The notes beneath the pieces are model-generated. The model saw nothing but the letters and a program-made list of their open reading frames with translations, searched no databases and was not told the origin of the DNA. Shown here piece by piece: positions 30,647 through 39,987 of a stretch of 64,000 bases of DNA. The stretch spans positions 1,612,001-1,676,000 of the forward strand of contig CBDBBV010000002.1 in NCBI GenBank assembly GCA_965203265.1. Direction: 5' to 3'. This DNA comes from JAHRAW01 sp965203265 (lineage in GTDB: Bacteria; Pseudomonadota; Gammaproteobacteria; Arenicellales; Poriferihabitantaceae). The position numbers and the translations under genes were made by a program. Every line of letters begins with the position of its first letter. Positions within the stretch are counted from its first letter, which is position 1.

Positions 30647-31936
30647 CTAATCCGGCGCGATTCCGGTGGCGGCAATGTGCGCCCAGGCGAGGTAGGCGCG
30701 CAGATGGATGAAGGGCGCGTGCACGCGGATGATATCCACCCCCTGACGACACAACGCCAGAGACATGCCCACGGTTTCCACATCGCGTTGCGCCGCCGGG
30801 CGGGCGGTCAGGCCGTTCATGAAGGATTTGCGCGAATGGCCGACGAGCAGCCGCAAACCCGCCTGCCGCAGCTCGCGGCAATGGGAGAGCAGCTCGAAGG
30901 CGTGAATGGCCGATTTGCCGAAGCCGATGCCCGGATCGAGGATGATGCGGTTGAGATCGAGACCCGCCTTCGCCCACATTTCCATCCTTTCCTCGGCCCA
31001 GCGGGTGATTTGGGCGACCGCGCCTTCATCGTCGGGCAGCAGCATGGCCGGATTCACCGGCACGCTCAGACTGTGCATGGCAATCGCCTGACAGCCGCTT
31101 TGCCGCACCATCTCCATCATCTGGGCGTCCATCAGCCCATTCACATCGTTGATCACATCCACGCCGTAGCCCAGCGCCTTTTCGATGGTGGCCGGATTGC
31201 GGCTGTCCACGGACACCCACGGCCGCACCCGCCGCCCCTGCAGCCGCTCGGCGAGCATGGCCAGCACCGGCTCGAGGCGCGCCCACTCGGCCTCGGCGCC
31301 GAGTGTTTCGCCGCCGGGCCGGGTGGATTCCGCGCCGATGTCGATGATCTGCACATTGCGCGCCAGTAACTTGGCGAAATGGGCATCCAGCGCCGCCTCA
31401 TCGCACCAAGTGCCGCCATCCGAGAACGAGTCCGGCGTTACATTGACGATGGCCATCCACAACGGAATCGGGCGGATGGTGCGAGTCAGCTCGAACGCGG
31501 TTTCGCCGCGCGCGCCGATGGGCAGATCCGGCTGCAGGTGCATGAGCGGCGTCAGCACGAAATCCCGCCGACGGGCGTCGGCGTGGGGGAGAGTCAATGC
31601 GGCGGAATCCAGTTTGCGCCCGTGCCAGCTCAGCAGGTCGATGTCGATGGGCCGCGGCGACCATTTCGGCCCAGCCCCCCGGCCGAACGCCTTTTCGATT
31701 TTCTTGGCGATGGCCAGCCCCTGCTGCGGCTGCCAGTCGGCGTCGCCGCTGACCACCAGATTCAGATAGGGCTTGTGCCACGCGGGGTCGGCGCGGCGCG
31801 GCAGCATCGCCGGCGATTCGACCAACGGCGACACCTGCCGCAAGCGGAAACCGGCGTCCACCAAGCCGTCGATGGCGCCCTCCAGATTCCCCCTGCGATC
31901 TCCCTCGTTGGCGCCGAGGCCGAGATAGATGGTCAT
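30647..31936 (-). CDS. folKP: Fused HPPK-DHPS (folate biosynthesis)
   Basis: 429 aa from ATG 31936. Residues about 1-150 form 6-hydroxymethyl-dihydropterin pyrophosphokinase (YLGLGANEGDRRGNL, GPKWSPRPIDIDLLSW), residues about 155-429 dihydropteroate synthase (MAIVNVTPDSFSDGGTW, IDIGAESTRPGG, DVINDVNG, DPGIGFGKS, LVGHSRKSF). Both active-site sets look complete. Bacteria usually keep the genes apart; the fusion order HPPK then DHPS is that of eukaryotic and some bacterial fusions. Starts inside the argE stop (4-bp overlap). Confidence 0.95.
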   Translation of the reverse strand: MTIYLGLGANEGDRRGNLEGAIDGLVDAGFRLRQVSPLVESPAMLPRRADPAWHKPYLNLVVSGDADWQPQQGLAIAKKIEKAFGRGAGPKWSPRPIDIDLLSWHGRKLDSAALTLPHADARRRDFVLTPLMHLQPDLPIGARGETAFELTRTIRPIPLWMAIVNVTPDSFSDGGTWCDEAALDAHFAKLLARNVQIIDIGAESTRPGGETLGAEAEWARLEPVLAMLAERLQGRRVRPWVSVDSRNPATIEKALGYGVDVINDVNGLMDAQMMEMVRQSGCQAIAMHSLSVPVNPAMLLPDDEGAVAQITRWAEERMEMWAKAGLDLNRIILDPGIGFGKSAIHAFELLSHCRELRQAGLRLLVGHSRKSFMNGLTARPAAQRDVETVGMSLALCRQGVDIIRVHAPFIHLRAYLAWAHIAATGIAPD

Positions 31937-33093
31937 CCGAGGGAGTCGATCAAATCGGACAGGAATTTCTCGCCGCGAGCCAGCTGGGACAAATCCACAT
32001 ACTCGTTGGGCTTGTGCGCGTTGGCGATGGAGCCGGGGCCGCAGATCACCGTGGGGATGCCGGCCGCCTGAAACAACCCGCCCTCGGTGCCGTAGCTCAC
32101 CTTGCCCGGCGCACCGCCGTCGGCCAGCATCTCCGAGGCCAGCGCGACCGCGACGTCGTCCGTTGCGCTGTTCAGGCCCGGATAGTTGGACAGGGTGCGC
32201 CAATCGAATCCGGTTTGCGCGCTGACTGCGTGCATTTTCGGTAGGAGATTTTCTTCCACGAATGCCTCGATTTCGGCGAACAGCGGCAACGGCGCGTGTT
32301 GCGGCAGGTGGCGAATTTCAAAGTCGAACTCGCAGTTTTCGGGGATGATGTTGTTCACCGTGCCGCCTCGCACCACGCCGCAGTGCAAGGTGGTATGCGG
32401 CGGCTCGAAGGCGTGGTCGAAGGGCCCCTCGCGCGCCACGCGCTCGGCCACGGTGTCGATGAAATGGATGGTGCGCGCCGCCATGGCGACCGCATTGACG
32501 CCCTGATGAACCAGCGAAGAATGCGCCGACTTGCCGCGCACGCGGCAACGTTTCGACAACATGCCCTTGTGCGCCCGCACCACATTCATGCTGGTGGGCT
32601 CGCCGATGATGCAGGCGCGCGGCTGCACTTCGCGGCGAGCCAACTCCGCCAGCAGTTCGCGCACGCCGACGCAGCCGACCTCCTCGTCGTAGGAGAAGGC
32701 GAAATGGATCGGAATATCCAGCCCGGCATCGAGTATGTATTCGATTTTGCCGAGGCAGATGGCGATGAATCCCTTCATGTCGCAACTGCCTCGCCCGTAC
32801 AGCCGATCGCCGATGATCTCCGCCGCAAAGGGATTCGTGTCCCACGCCTGCCCGTCCACCGGCACCACATCGGTATGCCCGGAAAGGACGATGCCGGATT
32901 TGTCGCCGCCTCCCAGAGTGGCAAACAGGTTGGCCTTGCGACCATCCGCATCGAAGGTCAATTCCGCCTCGACGGCGTGATCCGCCAGCAGCGCCTGTAT
33001 GTATTCGATGATCTCCAGATTGGAATTGCGACTGGTGGTGTCGAAGGCGATGAGGTCGGTGAGAATGCGGATGGTAGGGTCGTCGGCTTTCAT
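31933..33093 (-). CDS. argE: Acetylornithine deacetylase (ArgE)
   Basis: 386 aa from ATG 33093, overlapping the hdrB stop (ATGA). M20 peptidase fold with metal ligands in SGHTDVVPVDG, YGRGSCDMKGF, YDEEVGCVGVRELL, IIGEPTSM and NAHKPNEYV. Length and motifs match ArgE of proteobacteria; succinyl-diaminopimelate desuccinylase is the main alternative. Placement after the HdrB-like gene by overlap rather than in an arg operon is unusual. Confidence 0.9.
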   Translation of the reverse strand: MKADDPTIRILTDLIAFDTTSRNSNLEIIEYIQALLADHAVEAELTFDADGRKANLFATLGGGDKSGIVLSGHTDVVPVDGQAWDTNPFAAEIIGDRLYGRGSCDMKGFIAICLGKIEYILDAGLDIPIHFAFSYDEEVGCVGVRELLAELARREVQPRACIIGEPTSMNVVRAHKGMLSKRCRVRGKSAHSSLVHQGVNAVAMAARTIHFIDTVAERVAREGPFDHAFEPPHTTLHCGVVRGGTVNNIIPENCEFDFEIRHLPQHAPLPLFAEIEAFVEENLLPKMHAVSAQTGFDWRTLSNYPGLNSATDDVAVALASEMLADGGAPGKVSYGTEGGLFQAAGIPTVICGPGSIANAHKPNEYVDLSQLARGEKFLSDLIDSLG

Positions 33094-33995
33094 TCCACGA
33101 ACTTCTCCAACGCCTTCGCGCGAATCACCTGCCCGTCCAGTCCGGCCTCCTTGGCGCTGCCGCCGTAGGCCACGGTCATCAGCTGGCTGTAATACACCAC
33201 CGGCATGTCGAATTTGGTGCCGTAGGTTTTGTTGATGTTTTCCTGATACACCTCCACATTCATCTGGCACACCGGGCAGGGCGTAACGATCAGGTCGGAG
33301 TTGTGGTCGTAGGCCGATTCGACGATTTCCTTGATCTGCGCCTGACTCTTTTCCGGCTCGGAAAACGCCAGCGCGCCGCCGCAGCAGGTAACCTTCTGCT
33401 CGTATTTGTCGGCCGCGTCCGCTCCCAGAGTTTCCACCATCTTGTCGAGATATTTCGGATTCTCGAAGGATTCGCCGTCTATGCCGAAGGGACGGTTGGT
33501 CTGACAGCCCACATAGCCGGCGATCTTGAGCCCTTCGAGGGGTTTCTTCACCGGCGCGGCCAGTGCGTCATAGCCGAAATCCTCGATCAGCACCTCCACC
33601 ATATGGCGCACGCCGCCGGCGGTCTTTTCGTCGATATCGACCTTGAGACCGGCATCCGCCAATATGTTGCGGGTATCGGCCAGCAGCTGCTCGGATTTGG
33701 ACAGGCGCTCGACCGATTCCTTGGCGCCCAGCCAGCAGGCGGCGCAGGTGGCGACGATATCCTGCCCCTTGTTGTGCTGCTGAGATAGGGCGATGTTGCG
33801 CGCGTTCATCACGTGGCGCGGCAGCTCGCCGCCGTCGGCGTAGCCGATGGAGGCACCGCAACAGTTCCAGTCGGGGATTTCGTTGAGCTGGATGTCGAGG
33901 GTTTTGCACATGCTGTTCACCGACACCATGTAATTGGACGCCGAGGATTTGCGCTCGGAAGAGCAACCCGGATAAAAGGAGTATTCTTTGGTCAT
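33090..33995 (-). CDS. hdrB: Heterodisulfide reductase subunit HdrB-like (CCG protein)
   Basis: 301 aa from ATG 33995 (GGAGG 8 bp upstream; GTG one codon earlier is also close). Two CCG motif domains: PDWNCCGASIGYADGG with further Cys in TCAACWLGAKE, and KVTCCGGALAFSEPEK followed by TPCPVCQMNVEVYQ. Such subunits bind noncubane [4Fe-4S] clusters that split disulfides. FYPGCSSERKSSASNY is the family start. Partner of the upstream HdrC and Qmo proteins, at a 21-bp spacing. Confidence 0.93.
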   Translation of the reverse strand: MTKEYSFYPGCSSERKSSASNYMVSVNSMCKTLDIQLNEIPDWNCCGASIGYADGGELPRHVMNARNIALSQQHNKGQDIVATCAACWLGAKESVERLSKSEQLLADTRNILADAGLKVDIDEKTAGGVRHMVEVLIEDFGYDALAAPVKKPLEGLKIAGYVGCQTNRPFGIDGESFENPKYLDKMVETLGADAADKYEQKVTCCGGALAFSEPEKSQAQIKEIVESAYDHNSDLIVTPCPVCQMNVEVYQENINKTYGTKFDMPVVYYSQLMTVAYGGSAKEAGLDGQVIRAKALEKFVE

Positions 33996-34019
33996 CACAT
34001 TGTCCTCCAGGGGCGTCTG

Positions 34020-34640
34020 CTATTTGAGCCCCTTGCGTTGGTCTTCGATTTCGTAGGCGCGCGCCAGCATCTTGCGCAGATCGCTCTTGCCGGCGATGCC
34101 GCCCGCGCGGAATAGGCCGAGGGGATTCAGGCGGCCGGCTCTGAGCATGCCGAGGCCCACATTGCGCATGGCAAAGGTGCGCTTCAGCCCGGCGACCACG
34201 CCATCCATGAAATACAGTTTCAAGGACAGTTTGGTCTCGTTCACCCGCCCGGTATCGGCGATGTTGTCCCAGAAGATCTTGGCGAAGCGTCTGGTGGGAT
34301 TCATCTTCGGCGCGAGTCCGAGACGGTTGGCGTAATTCGCCAAGCCGTGCATGATATGGGTGATCGGCAACCCGCGCGGGCAGCGCACGATGCAGTTGTA
34401 GCACGAGGTGCACATCCACATCGATTCACTGCCGAGCACTTCTTCGCGCTTGCCGGCGCGGATCATCATGAACAACGCCTGCGGCGGATGCGTCCACGCA
34501 TCCCCCAACGGGCAGGAGCCGGAGCATACCCCGCACTGCATGCACATCTTGACCCACTCGCCCTCCTCCACATTGGCCTCCACTTCGCGCAGGAAGTTGT
34601 TGCGGTATTTCTCCACCATTGCGCTATCGGCTACTGTCAT
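34020..34640 (-). CDS. hdrC: Heterodisulfide reductase subunit HdrC-like
   Basis: 206 aa. Two [4Fe-4S] sites: CMQCGVCSGSCPLGD and CTSCYNCIVRCPRGL. The C-terminal half (DGVVAGLKRTFAMRNVGLGMLRAGRLNPLGL) is basic and helical. It links HdrB to the Qmo flavoproteins in soluble/peripheral complexes of this type. It lies 14 bp after qmoB. Confidence 0.93.
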   Translation of the reverse strand: MTVADSAMVEKYRNNFLREVEANVEEGEWVKMCMQCGVCSGSCPLGDAWTHPPQALFMMIRAGKREEVLGSESMWMCTSCYNCIVRCPRGLPITHIMHGLANYANRLGLAPKMNPTRRFAKIFWDNIADTGRVNETKLSLKLYFMDGVVAGLKRTFAMRNVGLGMLRAGRLNPLGLFRAGGIAGKSDLRKMLARAYEIEDQRKGLK

Positions 34641-34654
34641 GGCTGCACCTCGCG

Positions 34655-36940
34655 CTAGAAGCCCTTGAACGGATTCATGCCGATCTCGTCGATCTTCGCG
34701 GCGTACTCGTTGATCAGCGCGGGCACGCGGTGGATGTCGGTGATCTCCACCTCGAAGGCGCGCACGCGCTCCGCTTCGAGTTGCAGTTGGTTCAAGGTAT
34801 CGTCGATTTTCGTCATTCGTTCATGGCCGAGGGCGGCGCCGCTGACGAAGTGGCACTGGTAGTCATCACCCTTCTTGCAGCCCATCAGCATGATGCCGTC
34901 GAAACCGGCGTTGAGGGCATCGGTAATCCAGATCAGGTTGACCGAGCCGAGGCAGCGAATGGGCACCACCCGCACCGCGGCATTGTATTCGATACGGTTG
35001 TGCGCGGCCATGTCGAGAGCCGGGTAGGCATCGTTTTCACAGGCGAGAATCAGGATTCGCGGTTTCTCGTCGAATTCGTCCGGCATGTCGATGGCCTTGA
35101 TCTGCTGGCCGACGGTGTCCACCGAGTAATTCTCGAAGGAGATGACGCGCACCGGGCAGGCGCCGAGGCAGGTGCCGCAGCGCCGGCAGCGCGACTCGTT
35201 GAATTGCGGATAGCCGTTCTCGTCCTCGTCGATGGCGGCGAACGGGCATTCCACGGTGCAACGCTTGCATTGGGTACAGCCGTCTCGGCGAAAACTCGGA
35301 TAGGACAAATCCCCCGAACGCGGGTGGGCGGCGCGCCCGAGACTGGCGCCCTCCACCGCCTGAATCGCCTTCATCGCCGCGCCGGTGGCGTCCTCGACGG
35401 CCTGCTGGATGTCCATCGGTCGGCGAACCGGCCCGCAGGCGTACATGCCGGTGCGCCGGGTTTCGTAGGGGAAGCAGATGAAGTGGGAATCGCTGAAGCC
35501 GTGACGCAAATGGGGCAGGTCGGGCCCCTGGCGGTAATCGAGATTGAGGATGGATTGCAGCGGAACCGAAATTTGGTTGCGCTTGGCATCGGACCCTTCC
35601 TCCGTCTCATCCGCCTCGGCACCGCCGGCGGCGGCCTCGATGTCCACTCCCGAATTGGCCACCTGCCCGGTGGCGAGCACCACCAAGTCGGCGTGCGCCA
35701 CCGCCGCCTCGTTCAAAATACCGTCGTGGAAATGCACCGCCAAGCGATCATCTTCGACGCACACTTGCTCGACCGTGCCGTTGGTAAACGCCACCCCTTT
35801 TTCCTGAGCCGACCGATAGAAATCCTCGCCATTGCCCGGCACGCGCAGGTCGGTGTAAATCACATTGGCGTCGATGTGCGGGTTGCTGTCCTTGAAATAC
35901 ATCGCCTGCTTGATGCTCACATTGCAGCAATAGCCGGAGCAGTACGGCAGATGGCTCGCCTTGTGCGAACGCTGACCGGCGCACTGCACGAATATCACGC
36001 TTTCCACCGCCTTGCCGTCGGAGGGACGCCGAATCAACCCGCCATCGGCTTGATCCGCCGTCGCTTTAGCCGCCATCTCCTCCAACTCCATCTGATCGAC
36101 CACATCCGGCGTCTCTGTATATGCGAATTCCGGCAGTTGGCTCGCATCGTATCTGCGAAATCCGCTGGCCTGCACGATGGCGCCGATATTCTCGCTGAGC
36201 GGGCTACCGCCCTGCCGCGCAATATCCACCGAAAACTGCCCCGGCGCGCCGCTGGTGCGGGACACCACGGCATTCAGGAACACCGTGATGTTGGCCTCGG
36301 CCTGCACCGCGTCGACGATCTCGTCGATGTCGTTGTCGCGGCTGTGCGTATACGGCTCCCGATGCGGCAGCAGGCGGTGCAGCGAACGGCTCCAACCGCC
36401 GAGGGTGCCGGATTTCTCCACCAGCAGCACCTGATAGCCCGCGCGCGCCGCCTCCAGCGCCGCGGTGAGCCCGCTGACGCCGCCGCCGACCACCAAAATC
36501 CGCTTGTTGCCGCCGCGCGCCGGGCTGGCTTCGGGCGGGCGCATGAACTTGGCTTCGGCACAGCCCATGCGCACATAGTCGTCCGCCATCTCCTGAGTCG
36601 CTTCGCGCGCGTCGTCCTCGTCCGTATCCGGCTGGGTCCAGATCACCCCTTCGCGCAAATTCGCCCGGGAAACCGCAACTCCAGAAAAATCGAACGCCTC
36701 GATCTTGGCGCGGCGGGAACAGGCGCCGATCATCAAGTGAGTCAAGCCCTCGCTCTCGATGTCGCCGCCGATGAGCGACACGCCGTCGGCGCTGCACAGA
36801 TAGTCGTGCCGACGCACCAACGCCGCGCCGTTCTCCTCGGCAACTTTGGCCAGACGCTCGCCGTCAAGCCGCTCGCCGAGACCGCAACCGGCACAGAGAT
36901 AGGCGCCGATTTTGGTTTCTTTGGTTTCTTCGTTGGTCAT
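34655..36940 (-). CDS. qmoB: QmoB-like HdrA/MvhD fusion flavoprotein
   Basis: 761 aa. An N-terminal Cys-rich region (IGAYLCAGCGLGERL and LCSADG) is followed by an HdrA-type FAD domain (ILVVGGGVSGLTAALEAARAG, LLVEKSGTLGGWS), a CxxC-type loop (YCSGYCCNVSIKQA), a double ferredoxin domain (DGCTQCKRCTVECPFAAID and CRRCGTCLGACPVRVIS) and a C-terminal MvhD-like [2Fe-2S] domain (ILACENDAYPALD, IRCLGSVNLIWITDALNAGFDGIMLMGCKKGDDYQCH). This order matches QmoB of sulfate reducers and sulfur oxidisers. Confidence 0.93.
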   Translation of the reverse strand: MTNEETKETKIGAYLCAGCGLGERLDGERLAKVAEENGAALVRRHDYLCSADGVSLIGGDIESEGLTHLMIGACSRRAKIEAFDFSGVAVSRANLREGVIWTQPDTDEDDAREATQEMADDYVRMGCAEAKFMRPPEASPARGGNKRILVVGGGVSGLTAALEAARAGYQVLLVEKSGTLGGWSRSLHRLLPHREPYTHSRDNDIDEIVDAVQAEANITVFLNAVVSRTSGAPGQFSVDIARQGGSPLSENIGAIVQASGFRRYDASQLPEFAYTETPDVVDQMELEEMAAKATADQADGGLIRRPSDGKAVESVIFVQCAGQRSHKASHLPYCSGYCCNVSIKQAMYFKDSNPHIDANVIYTDLRVPGNGEDFYRSAQEKGVAFTNGTVEQVCVEDDRLAVHFHDGILNEAAVAHADLVVLATGQVANSGVDIEAAAGGAEADETEEGSDAKRNQISVPLQSILNLDYRQGPDLPHLRHGFSDSHFICFPYETRRTGMYACGPVRRPMDIQQAVEDATGAAMKAIQAVEGASLGRAAHPRSGDLSYPSFRRDGCTQCKRCTVECPFAAIDEDENGYPQFNESRCRRCGTCLGACPVRVISFENYSVDTVGQQIKAIDMPDEFDEKPRILILACENDAYPALDMAAHNRIEYNAAVRVVPIRCLGSVNLIWITDALNAGFDGIMLMGCKKGDDYQCHFVSGAALGHERMTKIDDTLNQLQLEAERVRAFEVEITDIHRVPALINEYAAKIDEIGMNPFKGF

Positions 36941-36978
36941 CGTCTTAATCTATCTTGGCGCGCGTCCTTCCGATTTAC

Positions 36979-38292
36979 TCATGACGCCACCCCCGCATCC
37001 GCGCGCGACACTCGGTTGACCACCTGAATGGCGCGCAGCGCGGCCGCCGTGGCGCTTTGCACCGAGCGGTTTACATCGAGCGCGTTGGCGGCGCAGCCCG
37101 CGGCGAAAATGCCGTTGGCGGCGCCGGCGGAGGCGGCGAGTTCGACGAAGCCGCTGGAATCTACCGCAACCTCCGGCACCACCGAGGGAATATCGAGGCT
37201 CGGTTGCATACCGATGGCCAGCACCACCAGGTCGTGGGGGTTGGCGTAGCGCTTGGCGCCGTGGGTATCGACTCCCTTCACCACCGGATTCCCGCTGGCG
37301 GCGTCTTCCTCGATGCTGGCCACCTTGGACTTGATGAAATGCACCCGCTCGTCCCGGCGCACGCGGCGCTCGAAATCCTCGAATCGGTCGATGGTGCGGA
37401 TGTCGATGTAGTAGATGGTCGATTTCGCCGCCGGGTCGTCGCCGTGGATTTCCCCCACATATGTGCTCTGCTTGAGCGAGGCCATGCAGCAGATGCGCGA
37501 ACAATGGGCGAGGTGATTGCGATCGCGGGAACCGGCGCACTGGATGAAGGCGATGTCCTTCGCTTCCCTGCCGTCGGATGGGCGCAGCAGGCGGCCGCCG
37601 GTGGGCCCGCGAGCGTCCATCATGCGCTCGAATTCGACGCTGGTGATGACGTTTTTATGCCGCCCGTAGCCGTAGGGTTGAATCTTGGCGGCGTCGTAGG
37701 GTCGCCAGCCGGTGGCGAAGATGACCGCGCCGCAGCGGATTTGCAGGATTTCCTCGCGCATGTCCAGATCGACCGCATCATAGCGGCAGGCGGCCTTGGC
37801 TTGTTCGCCCTGCTCGGTGCCGACTATGGAGGGATCGATCACATAGCGTCGGGGATAGGCCATGTCGTGGGGCAGGTAGGCAGCCGGTATTCGGCTCAGA
37901 TGGTAGTCGTGCGGGTTGTCGATTTCGGCGGTTACCGCGCTCGCGCATTCGCCGCAGGCGGTGCAGTTTTCGTTTACATGGCGGGGGGCGACAGCGATTT
38001 CCGCAGTGTAGTTGCCCGGGGTGCCGGCGAGGCTGCGGATTTCCGCCAGCGTGATCACCCGCAGGCGGCGGTTGGCGGCGATGCGGCGTTGATTGATTTC
38101 CTGACCGCAGCTCGGGCGGCACAGTTTGGGGAAATACTTGTACAACTGCGCCACCCGCCCGCCGAGGGACGCCCGCTTCTCGAGCAACACCACATCCTTG
38201 CCGCATTCGGCGGCCTCGAGGGCTGCGGTCATGCCGCTGATACCGCCGCCCACTACCAGAATGGTTTCATTGGTGGCAATGGTATCGGTCAT
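36979..38292 (-). CDS. qmoA: QmoA-like HdrA flavoprotein
   Basis: 437 aa from ATG 38292 (GAGG upstream). FAD site VVGGGISGMTAALEAAECGKDV; KLCRPSCGQEINQRRI; a single half-ferredoxin site NENCTACGECASAV (two Cys of a usual cluster replaced); FIQCAGSRDRNHLAHCSRICCMASLKQ; FAAGCAANALDVNRSV. Relatives take electrons to or from adenylylsulfate reductase. The first gene of the operon qmoA-qmoB-hdrC-hdrB. A minus-strand TATAGT at plus 38370-38375 could be its -10. Confidence 0.92.
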   Translation of the reverse strand: MTDTIATNETILVVGGGISGMTAALEAAECGKDVVLLEKRASLGGRVAQLYKYFPKLCRPSCGQEINQRRIAANRRLRVITLAEIRSLAGTPGNYTAEIAVAPRHVNENCTACGECASAVTAEIDNPHDYHLSRIPAAYLPHDMAYPRRYVIDPSIVGTEQGEQAKAACRYDAVDLDMREEILQIRCGAVIFATGWRPYDAAKIQPYGYGRHKNVITSVEFERMMDARGPTGGRLLRPSDGREAKDIAFIQCAGSRDRNHLAHCSRICCMASLKQSTYVGEIHGDDPAAKSTIYYIDIRTIDRFEDFERRVRRDERVHFIKSKVASIEEDAASGNPVVKGVDTHGAKRYANPHDLVVLAIGMQPSLDIPSVVPEVAVDSSGFVELAASAGAANGIFAAGCAANALDVNRSVQSATAAALRAIQVVNRVSRADAGVAS

Positions 38293-38452
38293 TTCGAGAA
38301 CCTCATTCGTACCGTCATCGTCATAGTCATCGGTTTTTCGCCGGTGCGCGCTTCGCCGCGTTGCAGTGTACTATACGGCCTGCGGCAATCCGAGGCCAGC
38401 GGGCAGCGGCAGGCGGCGGATAAATTTTTCGATAGCCCCATAGAACGGAACG

Positions 38453-39262
38453 ATGAATAGCGAAGCGTCACTGAAACAGCACCTGATCGAAAGCGAGCCC
38501 TACTACGCCCCCCAAAGCGACGAGATCGAACTGTTCGAGGCGGCCTACCGCAACGCCATTCCGGTGCTCCTGAAGGGGCCGACCGGCTGCGGCAAGACCC
38601 GCTTCATGGAGCATCTCGCGTGGCGTCTCGGCCGTCCGTTGGTAACGGTATCGTGCCATGACGACCTGACCGCGGCCGATCTGGTCGGGCGCTATCTGAT
38701 CGTCGGCGGCGAAACCCGCTGGATGGACGGCCCGCTCAGCCGGGCGGTGCGCGCCGGCGGCATCTGCTACCTCGATGAGATCGTCGAGGCGCGCAAGGAC
38801 ACCACGGTGGTGATCCACCCGCTGGCCGACGACCGGCGCGCGCTGCCCATCGAGAAGACCGGCGAACTGCTGCACGCTCCGGCGGAATTCTGCCTTGCCA
38901 TTTCCTACAATCCGGGCTATCAGAGCGTGTTGAAAGACCTCAAGCAGAGCACCCGGCAACGGTTTGTCGCCATCGAATTCGGCTATCCGAACGCTGCCCT
39001 CGAAACCGACATCATCGTGCAGGAATCCGGGCTGGACTTCGAGATCGCGGCGAAACTGGTCAAATACGCCGGCATGACTCGCAATCTCAAGGGCAGCGGC
39101 TTGGAAGAGGGCGCCAGCACGCGCCTGCTGGTGCATGCGGCCAAACTCATGGTCACCGGCATCGACCCGCGCGCCGCCTGTCGAGGCGCAATCTCCGAGG
39201 CGCTGAGCGACGACCCGGACATGCTCAAGGCGATCGACGAACTCGGCGCCTCGCTGTTCTGA
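38453..39262 (+). CDS. cbbQ: CbbQ/NorQ-type MoxR AAA+ ATPase
   Basis: 269 aa. Walker A GPTGCGKT at 42-49, Walker B YLDEI (106-110), sensor-1 SYNPGYQ and the C-terminal CbbQ_C extension (SGLEEGASTRLLVHAAKLM). Such ATPases pair with a von Willebrand protein (CbbO/NorD) to activate Rubisco or nitric oxide reductase; no CbbO is in the window. The neighbouring rpiA favours the carbon-fixation branch, but sequence alone cannot separate CbbQ and NorQ. Confidence 0.85.
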   Translation: MNSEASLKQHLIESEPYYAPQSDEIELFEAAYRNAIPVLLKGPTGCGKTRFMEHLAWRLGRPLVTVSCHDDLTAADLVGRYLIVGGETRWMDGPLSRAVRAGGICYLDEIVEARKDTTVVIHPLADDRRALPIEKTGELLHAPAEFCLAISYNPGYQSVLKDLKQSTRQRFVAIEFGYPNAALETDIIVQESGLDFEIAAKLVKYAGMTRNLKGSGLEEGASTRLLVHAAKLMVTGIDPRAACRGAISEALSDDPDMLKAIDELGASLF

Positions 39263-39267
39263 TCGCC

Positions 39268-39927
39268 ATGGACACCGACGAAATGAAGCGCGCCGCCGCC
39301 GAGGCGGCGCTCGACTATATCGAAATGGGCGACATCGTCGGCGTCGGCACCGGCTCCACCGCCGATTTCTTCATCGACTTGCTGGCGAAAAACAAGGGGA
39401 AGATCGACGGCTGCGTGGCCAGCTCCGAAGCCAGCGCCGCGCGCCTGCGCGCCCACGGCATCCCGCTTCTCGACCTCAATCAGGTGGGCGTCCTGCCCGT
39501 CTATGTGGACGGCACCGATGAGGTTACGAAAAATCTGCACCTGATCAAGGGCGGCGGCGGCGCACTCACCCGAGAAAAAATCGCCGCGCAGGCCAGCGAG
39601 AAATTCGTCTGCATCGCCGACTGCAACAAACTGGTGGCGGTGCTGGGGGAATTCCCCCTGCCGCTGGAAGTCATCCAAATGGCGCAAAGCCTGATCGGCC
39701 GCGCCCTCGCCGCCCTCGGCGCCCAACCCCAACTACGCGCCAACTTCACCACCGACAACGGCAACCTCATCCTCGACGCCCACAACCTCCCCCTCGAAAA
39801 TCCGGTGGAAATGGAGCGCCGCCTGAATCAGCTGCCCGGCGTGGTAACGGTGGGACTGTTCGCCCTGCGGGGGGCGGATGTGCTGTTGTTGGGAGGGGAG
39901 ACGGGGGTGGATGTGATGCGGCGGTGA
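39268..39927 (+). CDS. rpiA: Ribose-5-phosphate isomerase A
   Basis: 219 aa. Interconverts ribose-5-P and ribulose-5-P. Motifs: VGVGTGSTADFFIDLL, ASSEASAARLRAHGIPL, VYVDGTDEVTKNLHLIKGGGGALTREKI (catalytic Asp, Glu, Lys). Full length. Starts 5 bp after cbbQ, suggesting a two-gene operon supplying and regulating the Calvin-Benson cycle. Confidence 0.95.
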   Translation: MDTDEMKRAAAEAALDYIEMGDIVGVGTGSTADFFIDLLAKNKGKIDGCVASSEASAARLRAHGIPLLDLNQVGVLPVYVDGTDEVTKNLHLIKGGGGALTREKIAAQASEKFVCIADCNKLVAVLGEFPLPLEVIQMAQSLIGRALAALGAQPQLRANFTTDNGNLILDAHNLPLENPVEMERRLNQLPGVVTVGLFALRGADVLLLGGETGVDVMRR

Positions 39928-39987
39928 TGCGGCCGCCGCGCGAATCGGCGTGAAATCGAACGCGCGGCAGGCGGAGATTCAAGTCGA

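Noticed and set aside
34619..37027. 802-aa plus-strand frame antisense to qmoB
   Set aside because: No recognisable domain; qmoB has intact motifs throughout the same interval.
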